Assembly: GCF_000092925.1 (NCBI RefSeq)
Contig: NC_014217.1
Coordinates: 1,302,001-1,366,000 of the forward strand
DNA: 64,000 nt
Source: Ancylobacter novellus DSM 506
GTDB lineage: Bacteria > Pseudomonadota > Alphaproteobacteria > Rhizobiales > Xanthobacteraceae
Reading direction: 5' to 3'
Position 1 is the stretch's first letter. Each line of letters starts with the position of its first letter. Shown one piece after another: positions 17,070-25,796 of this stretch. Position numbers and translations under genes: made by a program. The notes under the pieces are model-generated. The model was not told the DNA's origin and searched no databases. It saw only the letters and a program-made list of their open reading frames with translations.

Positions 17070-18425
17070 TCACTGCGGAGTGATTTCCGGCAGGTCGAAG
17101 ATCTTCCAGTCCGGCACTTCCGAGACCTCGGGAAACTCGACCCCGAAGGGGCGCGTCGCGTCGATGCCAACCGTGGAAGAATAGCCGCCATCGGTGGAGG
17201 GATCGAGCGGTGCTGCCGCCGTGCGGTCGACCACGAACACGTCCTCGCGCGGCTTCACCCGAAACGACATCGCCCACTCGACTTCGGACGATCTACGGAT
17301 GTCGATGTCGGGATCGACCACCACCACCCACTTCGGATGAATGTTCAGGGCCATGGCCGCCAGGATCGCCTGCCGCGCCTCGCCCTCGTAGCGCGGCGTC
17401 ATGGCGATGACGAAATAGACCTGAACACCGCCCGAGCTGGTGATCGAAACATCGGCAATGGTGGGAAATTGCGCCTTCAACTGGCGCAGCACGGACGCCT
17501 CGAACGGAATCTGCTTGAGGACATGGTTCTCGGTAATCGGCTTGCCGGTGAGCAGGCCCTGGAAGATGGCGTCCCTGCGATGGGTGATCGCCGTGACCTT
17601 CGCCGTCGGCTTCGGCGAGACCGGCGTGTAATAGCCGGTATATTCGCCGAGCGGGCCCTCGTCGCGCTGGTCGTCAGAATCGACCACGAACTCGATGATG
17701 AACTCCGCATGGGCGGGTACTTTCAGGTCGCTGGTCACTGCCTTGGCCAGTTCGACCGGCGCGCCGCGCAATCCGCCGGCGACGAACCAGTCATTGGTGG
17801 TGTCGCCTGATTGCACCTGGCAGGAGAAGGCGGTCATCGGGTCGACGCCGATGACGATGGCGCCGTGCAGAGGAACCTTGCGCGCGATAGCCTTCGCCAT
17901 ATTCTTGCCGAATCGGTGGCTCGGCGCGGCCCACACGCCGAGCACCTTCGAATCGTGCAGCTGGAACCGGTAATTGCCGATGTCAGGCACGCCGGTGTCC
18001 GGGTCCTCGGAAACGACAATGCCGGCGGTGATGTACGGGCCGCCATCCTTCGGACTGTAAGTCGGCACAGGAAGTTTGCTGAGGTCGATGTCCTCGCCAG
18101 TCAGGACGACCTCCTGGCACGGCGCGGGCCCGTCGAAGTCGACCGGGCCAATGGGATTGTCGATAGCTTTGGTCACGCGTTCGTGAATGGTCTCGTCCGT
18201 CGCCTCGAACGCGATGAGGGCGCGCCGCCGATTGCCGTATAGACCGCCCACCAATGGGAATTGGGTGCCATTTTCCTTGAACATCAGCGCCGGACCGTCG
18301 AGCGCGCTGGTCTTGGCGAGGGCCTTGGCGACGTCATACTGCAGGGCGATGGGCCGGGTAATGTCGACGAGTTCGCCGGCCTGCCGTAACGTCGAGAGGA
18401 AAGCTCGCAGGTCCTTGTAAGGCAT
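17070..18425 (-). CDS. ubiD: UbiD family decarboxylase
   Basis: A full-length 451-residue UbiD-type enzyme. The catalytic Arg-Glu-Glu set is visible as Arg153 (NYRFQLHD), Glu256 and Glu261 (DEGPLGEYTG). Family members use prenylated FMN to decarboxylate, or in reverse carboxylate, aromatic and alpha,beta-unsaturated acids. The length is below that of ubiquinone-pathway UbiD (~490-500). That and the presence of a second UbiD nearby point to catabolism of an aromatic or heteroaromatic acid rather than ubiquinone synthesis. It is divergent from the FUSC gene with 36 bp between, so the two probably share a control region. The cofactor is likely made by UbiX at 21699. Confidence 0.85.
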   Translation of the reverse strand: MPYKDLRAFLSTLRQAGELVDITRPIALQYDVAKALAKTSALDGPALMFKENGTQFPLVGGLYGNRRRALIAFEATDETIHERVTKAIDNPIGPVDFDGPAPCQEVVLTGEDIDLSKLPVPTYSPKDGGPYITAGIVVSEDPDTGVPDIGNYRFQLHDSKVLGVWAAPSHRFGKNMAKAIARKVPLHGAIVIGVDPMTAFSCQVQSGDTTNDWFVAGGLRGAPVELAKAVTSDLKVPAHAEFIIEFVVDSDDQRDEGPLGEYTGYYTPVSPKPTAKVTAITHRRDAIFQGLLTGKPITENHVLKQIPFEASVLRQLKAQFPTIADVSITSSGGVQVYFVIAMTPRYEGEARQAILAAMALNIHPKWVVVVDPDIDIRRSSEVEWAMSFRVKPREDVFVVDRTAAAPLDPSTDGGYSSTVGIDATRPFGVEFPEVSEVPDWKIFDLPEITPQ

Positions 18426-18461
18426 GTTCCACCGTTCTCGCTGCCCGCAGGGGCGTGATTA

Positions 18462-19502
18462 ATGCGCAGCTTTCCTTTCGAGGTAAAGACGCAGGACCTA
18501 AGGGCCGCGCTGCGTGTCGGCGTCTCGGTGGGACTGCCCATATGGGCGATCTATGCATCGGGACATATCCATTTTGCCGTCTATGCGGCCTTTGGAGCGC
18601 TGACCTCGCTCTATGGCCATAGCGAAATCGTCGAACGGCGTGTCGAGACGCAGGTCGTGGCCGGCGCCGCTCTGGTCGCCACCCTTGCTTCGGGGGCGCT
18701 CTATTCGGTCACGCAGGGGCCGCAATGGCTGCTGCCGGTCATGCTCGCCGCGGTGGTCGTCGGGGCGGGAACGCTCGGCACCATCATGCGCTGGGTGCCG
18801 CGCGGCGAGATCTTCTTCATTCTGGTTTTCCTGGTCGTCGCCGGCATCCCGCTGACGCCTGAGGAGATACTGCCGGTCATCGCCGTCGGCGCCGGTGGGG
18901 CCGCGTTCTCGATTCTGCTCACACTGCTGGAGCGGGGCGGCAGGGCTGACGCAGAGCCCTTTGCGCGTGGCGTTCGCCTGAGGATGCAGGCCGGCTTGGC
19001 CACCCTCGACCGGACCCGCCACGCCATCACGATCACGATCGCGGCAATGGCAGCAACCGGCGCATGGTTGCTCGCTCTCGCCCTCGACATCGGCCATCCC
19101 TTCTGGGCTCCCATCGCGGTGGCGGCGCTGATGCCGGCTCTCACTCCCGCCGACGCTATGCGCCGGGCGATCTACCTGTTGCTGGGCACGCTGGGGGGCG
19201 TCTGTATCGGCGCCGTCCTGTTCGCACAGGAGCCCGGACCGCTGGCGCTGATCATCAGCATCGCGCTCTGCCAGGCGGTGGCGGAACTGTTCATGGCTCG
19301 TAACTACGCATTGGCGCTCGTCTTCATCACGCCGCTGGCGATCGGCATGAGCAATCTCGGCCGAAATCTCCCATGGTCTCCCTTGCTGGTCGAGCGGCTG
19401 GCCGAGGCCGGGCTCGGGGCTGCCGTGGCCGTCGTGGCGATCCTTGTCGGCAGCAGGCTTCTCGCGCTGCTCGCCGCACCGCGCATCGAGAGCGAGGCTT
19501 GA
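18462..19502 (+). CDS. FUSC-type (aromatic acid exporter-like) membrane protein
   Basis: A 346-residue protein with two repeats of clustered transmembrane helices (about residues 18-155 and 188-340). Features such as FAVYAAFGALTSLYG and HPFWAPIAVAALM are characteristic of FUSC/YccS/AaeB-type transporters. AaeB relatives export aromatic carboxylic acids. Placement between two UbiD genes suggests it handles the substrate or product of those decarboxylases. It lacks the large soluble domain of AaeB. Transport direction is not evident from sequence. Confidence 0.75.
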   Translation: MRSFPFEVKTQDLRAALRVGVSVGLPIWAIYASGHIHFAVYAAFGALTSLYGHSEIVERRVETQVVAGAALVATLASGALYSVTQGPQWLLPVMLAAVVVGAGTLGTIMRWVPRGEIFFILVFLVVAGIPLTPEEILPVIAVGAGGAAFSILLTLLERGGRADAEPFARGVRLRMQAGLATLDRTRHAITITIAAMAATGAWLLALALDIGHPFWAPIAVAALMPALTPADAMRRAIYLLLGTLGGVCIGAVLFAQEPGPLALIISIALCQAVAELFMARNYALALVFITPLAIGMSNLGRNLPWSPLLVERLAEAGLGAAVAVVAILVGSRLLALLAAPRIESEA

Positions 19503-19591
19503 CGCATGCGCGCCGGATCGAGACGCGGCTGGGTTGCTTGCATCGCGCGCGACATTCGGATCAGTATCGCGCAACGCCAAGGGAGGGCCAA

Positions 19592-20020
19592 ATGGCCGGT
19601 GCACATTCGCTGAAGCATGAAATCTTCATTTCGGCCGATATAGAAAAGGTCAGAAGAGCGCTGAGCACCGCCGAAGGCCTCCGGGGATGGAATACTCCAC
19701 ATGTCGAGGGAAGCGGCGACCTCGGAACGCTTTGGAATTTGAAATATTCGGGACGCCCTGAATTCTCTTGGAGGATCGACCAGGATAACCCGGAAGACAT
19801 CCTGTGGACCTGCACCAAGGGTCCCGGCGACTCCGTCGGCACCACAGCGACTTTCACCTTCGCGTCGGCGCCTGACGGACGGACGCGGGTGCGCGTCACC
19901 CATGGCGGCTGGCCCCACGACGAAGCCAATTTCATCAAATGCAATACGATCTGGGGCGCGCTGATGCATCACCTGCGCGAATACGTGGAATCCGGCGTCT
20001 CCAACCCGGCGTTTGCCTAA
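19592..20020 (+). CDS. SRPBCC (START/Bet v1-like, AHSA1-type) protein
   Basis: A 142-residue protein fitting the SRPBCC fold. It has an N-terminal KHEIFISADIEKVRRALS strand-helix, a central TFTFASAPDGRTRVRVTHGGWP, and a C-terminal helix GALMHHLREYVESG. The start at ATG 19592 follows GGGAGGG by about 5 nt. It precedes the second UbiD by 21 bp and is almost certainly cotranscribed with ubiD and ubiX. These folds bind hydrophobic ligands; here it may bind the aromatic substrate or assist the decarboxylase. No catalytic residues can be assigned. Confidence 0.7.
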   Translation: MAGAHSLKHEIFISADIEKVRRALSTAEGLRGWNTPHVEGSGDLGTLWNLKYSGRPEFSWRIDQDNPEDILWTCTKGPGDSVGTTATFTFASAPDGRTRVRVTHGGWPHDEANFIKCNTIWGALMHHLREYVESGVSNPAFA

Positions 20021-20041
20021 GTCCGCCCCGGAGCTCTCCCC

Positions 20042-21679
20042 ATGCCGTCGCAGCAGTCGCTTCCTGAATTCGTCCGGGCCATGGACGATGCCGGGTTCCT
20101 CGTCCGCATCACCGACGAGATCCGCGTCGACCAGATCCCTGTCACGCTCGAGGCCAATCCGACCAAGGCGGTGCTGATCGAGAAGATCAAGGATTGCGAG
20201 TTCTCGGTCCTCGCAAATGCCTACTCCAACCAGGACATGTATGCCTGGGCCATGGAGTGCGACAAGACGCAGACTGGCCGCAAGATGGTCGAGACGGCGA
20301 AGTCGCGCGTGAAATGGGAGGTCGTCGACACGGCGCCCTGCAAGGAGGTCATTCTGAAGGGCGACGAGGTCGACCTGACGCGGCTTCCCCTGTTCCTGCA
20401 TCACGACCGCGACGGCCACGCCTATACCAACGACAACCTGCTCATCAGCAAGCATCCCGACACCGGCGTCTATGACTGGGGCATCTACCGCTCCATGTTC
20501 CGCTCGAAGAACGAGAAGTCGGTGGACATGACCTGCACCTCGCACCGCCAGCGCATCCACGCAATGGCCGCGGCGGCGAAGGGGCAGAACCTCGAGGTCG
20601 CCATGGTCATCGGCGGGCCGACCCTCGACAAGATCTCGGCCCTGGTCGGCGTGCCTGGCGACACCGACGATTTCGAGGTGCTCGGCGGCTTCTACGGCGC
20701 GCCGGCCAAGATGGTGAAATGCGAGACCATCGACGTGATGGTGCCGGCCAATGCCGAGTTGGTGCTCGAATGCGAGCTGATGGCGACCGAGGGGCTGAAC
20801 TTCGACGAGGGCCCCTATGGCGAGTTCACCGGCATGTATGGCGGCGGGATGAAGCACAATTATCGCCTCAAGGTGAAGGCGATGACCTACCGAAAGAACC
20901 CGATCTACCAGCATTGCACCATCGGCGGCATGCATCCCTGGTACACCGACAACATGTTGCAGCTGCCCGCCATCGAGGCCGACCTCTACGGCGCGCTGCG
21001 CCTTGCCGGCATCGACGTGGTCGAGGTGCGCAGCCCCGCCGGCGGCCTGTCCAACATCGCCTATGCCAAGATCCGCCCGCTCGGCGCGGGCGATGCCAAG
21101 CAGGCGCTCGGCCTGATGCTCACCTGCTCCAAGCAGGGCCTGCCGAAGGTGGCGATGGTGTTCAATGACGACGTCGACATCTGGGACGACCAGGCGGTGC
21201 TCGCCGCCATGGCGTTCCGCTACATGCCCGACCGCGACACCGTCATCATCAAGGACTGCAACACCATGACGGTGGACCCGAAATGCGCCGAGCCCGGCGT
21301 CGCCTCGAAGATCGGCATGGACTGCACCAAGCCCATGGGGGCCGGTTGGAACCCGGACGAGTTCATCAAGAGCGCGGTGACCGATCTCGGCGACCCGCCG
21401 GCGGACCTCGTGCCGATGAGCGAGGACCAGATCGCGCGGGAGATGGAGGCCTTCATCGGCGCGGAACCCCGCGCCTGGCTCGACATCCTTAAGCATTTCC
21501 ACGGCCAGCCCTACAAGCTCATCTATGGCGCCTTCGGCGGCCTGCGCCACAAGCTCGGCCGCATGAACGACGCGCCGTGGTATCGCTACACGCTGTCCGA
21601 CCGGCCGTTCGCCTTCGAGGCCAAGCCGGCGGCCGTGTCCAATTTCGATCCGCGGCATGTAGGCTCGACGTCGGCATGA
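20042..21679 (+). CDS. ubiD: UbiD family decarboxylase (long form)
   Basis: A 545-residue UbiD-type enzyme. Arg150 (GIYRSMF), Glu256 and Glu261 (DEGPYGEFTG) match the prFMN-dependent catalytic triad, at almost the same residue numbers as in the UbiD at 17070. It has an extended C-terminus of about 90 residues compared with that paralogue. The family decarboxylates phenolic, vinylic or heteroaromatic acids, and some members work as carboxylases. The SRPBCC gene lies 21 bp upstream and ubiX 19 bp downstream, giving a self-contained enzyme plus cofactor unit. The substrate cannot be read from sequence. Confidence 0.88.
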   Translation: MPSQQSLPEFVRAMDDAGFLVRITDEIRVDQIPVTLEANPTKAVLIEKIKDCEFSVLANAYSNQDMYAWAMECDKTQTGRKMVETAKSRVKWEVVDTAPCKEVILKGDEVDLTRLPLFLHHDRDGHAYTNDNLLISKHPDTGVYDWGIYRSMFRSKNEKSVDMTCTSHRQRIHAMAAAAKGQNLEVAMVIGGPTLDKISALVGVPGDTDDFEVLGGFYGAPAKMVKCETIDVMVPANAELVLECELMATEGLNFDEGPYGEFTGMYGGGMKHNYRLKVKAMTYRKNPIYQHCTIGGMHPWYTDNMLQLPAIEADLYGALRLAGIDVVEVRSPAGGLSNIAYAKIRPLGAGDAKQALGLMLTCSKQGLPKVAMVFNDDVDIWDDQAVLAAMAFRYMPDRDTVIIKDCNTMTVDPKCAEPGVASKIGMDCTKPMGAGWNPDEFIKSAVTDLGDPPADLVPMSEDQIAREMEAFIGAEPRAWLDILKHFHGQPYKLIYGAFGGLRHKLGRMNDAPWYRYTLSDRPFAFEAKPAAVSNFDPRHVGSTSA

Positions 21680-21698
21680 CGGCGCTGGGAGCCTGACA

Positions 21699-22316
21699 AT
21701 GGGGAGCGTACCCAGGCGCATGGTGGTGGGCATCACCGGCGCTACCGGCATCGTCTACGGCGTACGGCTGCTGAGGGCGCTGCGACAGCTCGAGATCGAG
21801 AGCCATCTCGTCGTTTCGAAGGCGGGCGAGATGACGCGCGCCTATGAGACCGAGATGTCGTCCGAGGAGCTGCGCAGCCTCGCCGATGTGGTCTATTCGC
21901 CGAGCGACATCGCCGCGCCGATCTCCAGCGGCTCGTTCCGCACCATGGGGATGATCGTGGCGCCCTGCTCGGTGCGCAGCATGAGCGACATCGCCCATGG
22001 CGTGACCTCCGGCCTCATCAGCCGCGCGGCCGACGTCTGCCTGAAGGAGCGCCGCCGGCTCGTGCTGATGCTGCGCGAGACGCCGCTTCATGCCGGGCAT
22101 CTGAAGAGCATGCTGGCGATCACCGAGATGGGCGGCGTCATCGCGCCGCCGGTCCCGGCCTTCTATGCGCGCCCGCAGTCGCTGGACGACATGGTGACCC
22201 ACACGATCGGCCGGGTGCTCGATCTGTTCGATCTCGACCTCAAGGCATTTCCCCGCTGGGGCGAGGAGGACGGCGTACCGGCGCAAGAAGCGGCCCCGGC
22301 GACGCCCGGCCAATAG
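21699..22316 (+). CDS. ubiX: UbiX family flavin prenyltransferase
   Basis: A 205-residue flavoprotein with the UbiX signature. It has an N-terminal VVGITGATGIVYGVRLLRAL FMN-binding segment, SSGSFRTMGMIVAPCSVRSMSDIAHG, a conserved RRRLVLMLRETPLH block and GGVIAPPVPAFY. UbiX joins dimethylallyl phosphate to reduced FMN to make prenylated FMN, the cofactor of UbiD enzymes. It lies 19 bp after the long UbiD gene in the same operon. The ~20-residue C-terminal tail beyond the core is not conserved. Confidence 0.9.
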   Translation: MGSVPRRMVVGITGATGIVYGVRLLRALRQLEIESHLVVSKAGEMTRAYETEMSSEELRSLADVVYSPSDIAAPISSGSFRTMGMIVAPCSVRSMSDIAHGVTSGLISRAADVCLKERRRLVLMLRETPLHAGHLKSMLAITEMGGVIAPPVPAFYARPQSLDDMVTHTIGRVLDLFDLDLKAFPRWGEEDGVPAQEAAPATPGQ

Positions 22317-22422
22317 CTTCGGCGGCCGGGGCGAACTACCGCTCGCTCGCAGGCGCGAACACCCATTGTCGAGACCCAGGATGGCGCAGTGATTGTGCAG
22401 TGAATTGGAAGTGCTCGGGTCG

Positions 22423-22644
22423 ATGCAAGATCAGGGGTTGATTGAAATAACAGACATCCCCCAATCGCATCGGGACGAGCCTCTGCCGTGGGCAATCCTT
22501 GGCCCGCAGCTTTACGAGAACGACGCGATGCGCCTTGGAAGCGCACCCGGACGGCTGTGGCATCTGGACTCCCAGCCTAGTAAGAAGGCGCTCCACATAC
22601 TTTCCGACGGCTCGCCTTCGACGCCTGACGACACCGCGAGATAG
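22423..22644 (+). CDS. possible small hypothetical protein
   Basis: A 73-codon frame from ATG 22423, ending 13 bp before the helicase gene. No family or clear Shine-Dalgarno sequence was recognised. It is the only plausible gene in the ~340 bp between ubiX and the helicase, and it may be a chance frame. Confidence 0.25.
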   Translation: MQDQGLIEITDIPQSHRDEPLPWAILGPQLYENDAMRLGSAPGRLWHLDSQPSKKALHILSDGSPSTPDDTAR

Positions 22645-22656
22645 GCGGAAACAGCC

Positions 22657-24525
22657 GTGCCCTTCATGACGACGAATCCGGCGCTCGCCCGGTCCCTGGC
22701 CGCCCGGGATTACGACAACCCAACGCCGGTGCAGCTTGCCGTGCTGGCGCCCGAGGCGTCAGGTCGCGACCTCCTGGTGTCTGCCCAGACCGGTTCCGGC
22801 AAGACAGTCGCCTATGGCCTCGCCATGGCCGAGACGCTGCTGGGCGTCTCGGAGAGATTTGCGGCCGCGACCGTGCCGCAGGCGCTGGTGGTGGCCCCGA
22901 CGCGCGAATTGGCGCTGCAGGTCCAGCGCGAGTTCGCCTGGCTCTACGCGGCGACCGGAGCCCGCATCGTCTCCTGCGTCGGCGGCATGGATCCGCGCCA
23001 GGAGCAGCGGCTGCTGAACCAAGGCGCCCATGTGGTCGTCGGCACGCCCGGCCGCCTGCGCGATCATCTGGAACGAGGCCGCCTCGACCTCTCCGCGCTG
23101 CGCGTCGCCGTGCTCGACGAAGCCGACGAGATGCTCGACCTCGGCTTTCGCGAAGATCTCGAGTTCATACTTGACGCCACCCCGCCGGAGCGGCGCAGCC
23201 TGCTGTTCTCCGCGACCATGGCGCGTGGCATCACCACGCTTGCCAGGCGCTATCAGCGCGACGCGCTGCGGATCGAGGTGGCAAGCGCTGAAGGGGGTCA
23301 CGCCGACATCGAGTACCGCACGATGCGCGTCGCGCCGACCGAGGTCGAGCATGCCGTGGTCAACGTGCTGCGCTATTACGACACTCCGAGTGCCATCGTG
23401 TTTTGCAACACGCGGGAAGCCGTGCGGCGTATGCACGCCATGCTTCAGGAGCGGCAGTTCTCCGCGGTGGCGCTATCCGGTGAACTGAGCCAGAACGAGC
23501 GCAACCACGCCTTGCAGGCATTGCGGGACGGGCGGGCGCGGGTCTGTGTCGCCACGGATGTCGCGGCGCGTGGCATCGACCTGCCGAACCTCGGCCTCGT
23601 CATCCATGCCGACCTCCCGAACGATGCCGAAAGCCTGCAGCACCGCAGCGGCCGCACTGGCCGGGCAGGCCGCAAGGGCGTTAGCGTGCTGCTGGTGCCG
23701 CCGTTTCGTCGGCGCCGGACGGAAGATCTGATGCGGGCGTTGGGCATCAAGCCCTCATGGTCGGGCCCGCCGACCTCCGAGGACATCCGCAAGCTCGACC
23801 ACGAACGTATGCTGCGCGACCCCCTGGTCGCCGATGAGCCGAATGAAGAGGATGCCAGCGCCGGCCTTGCGCTGCTCGCTGCGCATTCGCCTGAGCATCT
23901 GGCCGCCGCGCTGGTTCGCCTCTATCGGGCCGGCTTGCCGGCCCCGGAGGAGGTCGCCGATCCGGGGGAGCCGCGTGCCGCGCGCGACCTTGCTGCCGGT
24001 CGGGATTTCGGCGGAGCATCGGGAGCCGGCAGTGTCTGGTTCCGCCTCAATGTCGGGCGCCGCAAGAATGCCGATCCGAAATGGCTGCTACCGCTGATCT
24101 GCCGGCGCGGGAACGTGACCCGAAAGGATATCGGTGTCATCCGCATATTCGATGAGGAAACGGCCTTCGAGGTTAGCCTCGCCGCCGCTGACCGCTTCGG
24201 CAAGGTGGCCAGCAAGGCGGACGGTGACGACGTAATCATCGAGCGGTTGCCCGGTCCGCCGGAGGGCCATTCGGCGCGTCCCGCCCGCGGGAAGCCGATG
24301 CGCGGCCTGCCGCCATCCGAGAAGCCCTCCCGCGGCAAGAAGTTTCGCAATGGTCCCGCGCCTGGGAAATCGGCCGATGGCAGAGCGGAGCACGGCAAGG
24401 GCGCGTTCGAGAAGCCGCGCGAGGGCAAGCCATCGGATCAGGGCAAAAGCGAAGGCCAGCGGAAAAGCCGGCGTTCGAACGCGTTCGAGGGAAGACCAAG
24501 AGGAAAGTCGACGCGACGCTTCTGA
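22657..24525 (+). CDS. DEAD-box ATP-dependent RNA helicase with DbpA-type C-domain
   Basis: A 622-residue helicase. Motif I AQTGSGKT, PTRELALQ, motif II DEAD in VLDEADEML, motif III SATMARG and motif VI HRSGRTGRAG are all intact. The second RecA domain is followed at about residues 460-540 by a DbpA/CsdA-type RNA-binding domain (FRLNVGRRKNADPKWLLPLI...). A basic, low-complexity tail rich in G, K, R and P ends the protein. The family unwinds short RNA duplexes in ribosome assembly or cold adaptation. The start is GTG 22657, with ATG 22666 as an alternative. It is not part of the arsenic operon, which has its own promoter downstream. Confidence 0.9.
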   Translation: MPFMTTNPALARSLAARDYDNPTPVQLAVLAPEASGRDLLVSAQTGSGKTVAYGLAMAETLLGVSERFAAATVPQALVVAPTRELALQVQREFAWLYAATGARIVSCVGGMDPRQEQRLLNQGAHVVVGTPGRLRDHLERGRLDLSALRVAVLDEADEMLDLGFREDLEFILDATPPERRSLLFSATMARGITTLARRYQRDALRIEVASAEGGHADIEYRTMRVAPTEVEHAVVNVLRYYDTPSAIVFCNTREAVRRMHAMLQERQFSAVALSGELSQNERNHALQALRDGRARVCVATDVAARGIDLPNLGLVIHADLPNDAESLQHRSGRTGRAGRKGVSVLLVPPFRRRRTEDLMRALGIKPSWSGPPTSEDIRKLDHERMLRDPLVADEPNEEDASAGLALLAAHSPEHLAAALVRLYRAGLPAPEEVADPGEPRAARDLAAGRDFGGASGAGSVWFRLNVGRRKNADPKWLLPLICRRGNVTRKDIGVIRIFDEETAFEVSLAAADRFGKVASKADGDDVIIERLPGPPEGHSARPARGKPMRGLPPSEKPSRGKKFRNGPAPGKSADGRAEHGKGAFEKPREGKPSDQGKSEGQRKSRRSNAFEGRPRGKSTRRF

Positions 24526-24641
24526 CGGGAGATTGCCGAGCCCGCCCAGCACCGCCATGGTTATCCGAGGACGTAGGCGCCTTGCCGCAGCGCATCCGGA
24601 ACGGCCTTTACGTGCTTCGCTATCCTCTCGCTCAAAAAAAC

Positions 24642-24657
24642 GTCGATAATTCTCGAC
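24642..24657. promoter_or_regulatory. ArsR-type operator candidate, distal copy
   Basis: GTCGATAATTCTCGAC is a 16-bp dyad (arms GTCGA/TCGAC) lying 25 bp upstream of the -35 element of the pstS-ars promoter. A second copy is at 24713-24728 and a related dyad precedes arsR. Together they are candidates for binding by an ArsR repressor. Confidence 0.5.
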
Positions 24658-24681
24658 ATAAAGACATTATGGCTTGCGTCA

Positions 24682-24728
24682 TTGATATGTCGTGCATCAT
24701 TTTTATAATCGTGTCGATGAATCTCGAC
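24682..24728 (+). promoter_or_regulatory. sigma-70 promoter of the ars operon with overlapping operator
   Basis: TTGATA (24682-24687) and a perfect TATAAT (24704-24709) are separated by 16 bp. The predicted start of transcription falls within the dyad GTCGATGAATCTCGAC (24713-24728), so a bound repressor would block initiation. It drives pstS at 24758; GGGAG lies just before that ATG. Confidence 0.7.
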
Positions 24729-24757
24729 GGATTGAATTATAAATCAGGGAGAACCCC

Positions 24758-25777
24758 ATGCGCCGCTCTCTCCTCGCCTTGGCAGCCACCGCCCTCATGA
24801 CACTGGCCAGTCCCGCACATGCGGACGAGTTGAGCGGGGCGGGATCGACTTTCGCCTACCCGATCATCTGGCAGTGGGCCCAGGCCTACCGCCAGGCACA
24901 TGGCACCATCGTGGGCTACCAGTCGGTCGGCTCGTCGGCGGGCGTGAACCGCATCCGCGACAAGGCGGTAGATTTCGGGGCTTCGGACAAGCCGCTGAAG
25001 CCCGAAGAACTGCAGCGTCTGGGGCTTGGCCAGTTTCCAATCGTCTTCGGCGGCGTGGTGCCGGTCTTCAACATCCCGGGCGTCAAACCCGGCACCATGC
25101 GGTTCACCGGAGCCGTGCTGGCCGACATCTACATGGGGAAGATCACAAAGTGGTCCGATCCCGCGCTCAAGGCGCTCAACCCGGACCTTCCGCTTCCCGA
25201 TAGCCTGATCGCGGTAATCCACCGTTCGGACGGGTCCGGCACCACCTTCAACTGGGTCTCGTATCTTTCGAAAGCCAGCCAGGAGTGGAAGGAGACACTC
25301 GGCGAAGGAAATTCCGTCGCCTGGCCGGTCGGCAGCGGGGCACGGGGCAATGAGGGCGTGGCGCTCGAAGTCCAGCGCGTAGAGAACTCGATTGGCTACG
25401 TCGAGTTCACCTATGTCACCCAAGCGAAGCTGGCCTACGGTCTGGTCCAGAACCGTGCAGGGAACTTCATCGCTCCGAGCGCAGCCTCGTTCCAGGCCGC
25501 GGCGCTGAGCGTGGACTGGAAGCAGACGCGCGATTTCTATGCCACGATCAACGACTCCCCCGCGCCGGATGCCTATCCGATCGCGGCTACTACCTTCGCC
25601 CTCATGTACAGGGCTCCCGTCAGCCCCGACCGCAGCCGGACCGCCTTCGCATTCTTTGCCTTTGCACTTGGCGAAGGCAGTGAATATGCATCGAAACTCG
25701 GCTATGTCCCGGTTCCGGAGCCGCTGGTGCGGCAGGTGAAGGAGTACTGGGCCACGGCGTTCAAGAGCGGCAGCTGA
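24758..25777 (+). CDS. pstS: PstS-like periplasmic phosphate (arsenate) binding protein
   Basis: A 339-residue substrate-binding protein with a signal peptide (residues 1-23, cleavage after AHA). It has the phosphate-ligand motifs GAGSTFAYP, GSSAGVNRI and HRSDGSGTTFNW. Family members bind phosphate tightly for the Pst ABC transporter. This copy stands alone, without pstC, pstA or pstB. It is the first gene of an arsenic operon, as in several other arsenic islands. It may favour phosphate over arsenate, or sequester or sense oxyanion in the periplasm; which of these is unknown. It is controlled by the promoter and operators just upstream. Confidence 0.85.
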   Translation: MRRSLLALAATALMTLASPAHADELSGAGSTFAYPIIWQWAQAYRQAHGTIVGYQSVGSSAGVNRIRDKAVDFGASDKPLKPEELQRLGLGQFPIVFGGVVPVFNIPGVKPGTMRFTGAVLADIYMGKITKWSDPALKALNPDLPLPDSLIAVIHRSDGSGTTFNWVSYLSKASQEWKETLGEGNSVAWPVGSGARGNEGVALEVQRVENSIGYVEFTYVTQAKLAYGLVQNRAGNFIAPSAASFQAAALSVDWKQTRDFYATINDSPAPDAYPIAATTFALMYRAPVSPDRSRTAFAFFAFALGEGSEYASKLGYVPVPEPLVRQVKEYWATAFKSGS

Positions 25778-25796
25778 AGCGGAGACCTAGCGCACG

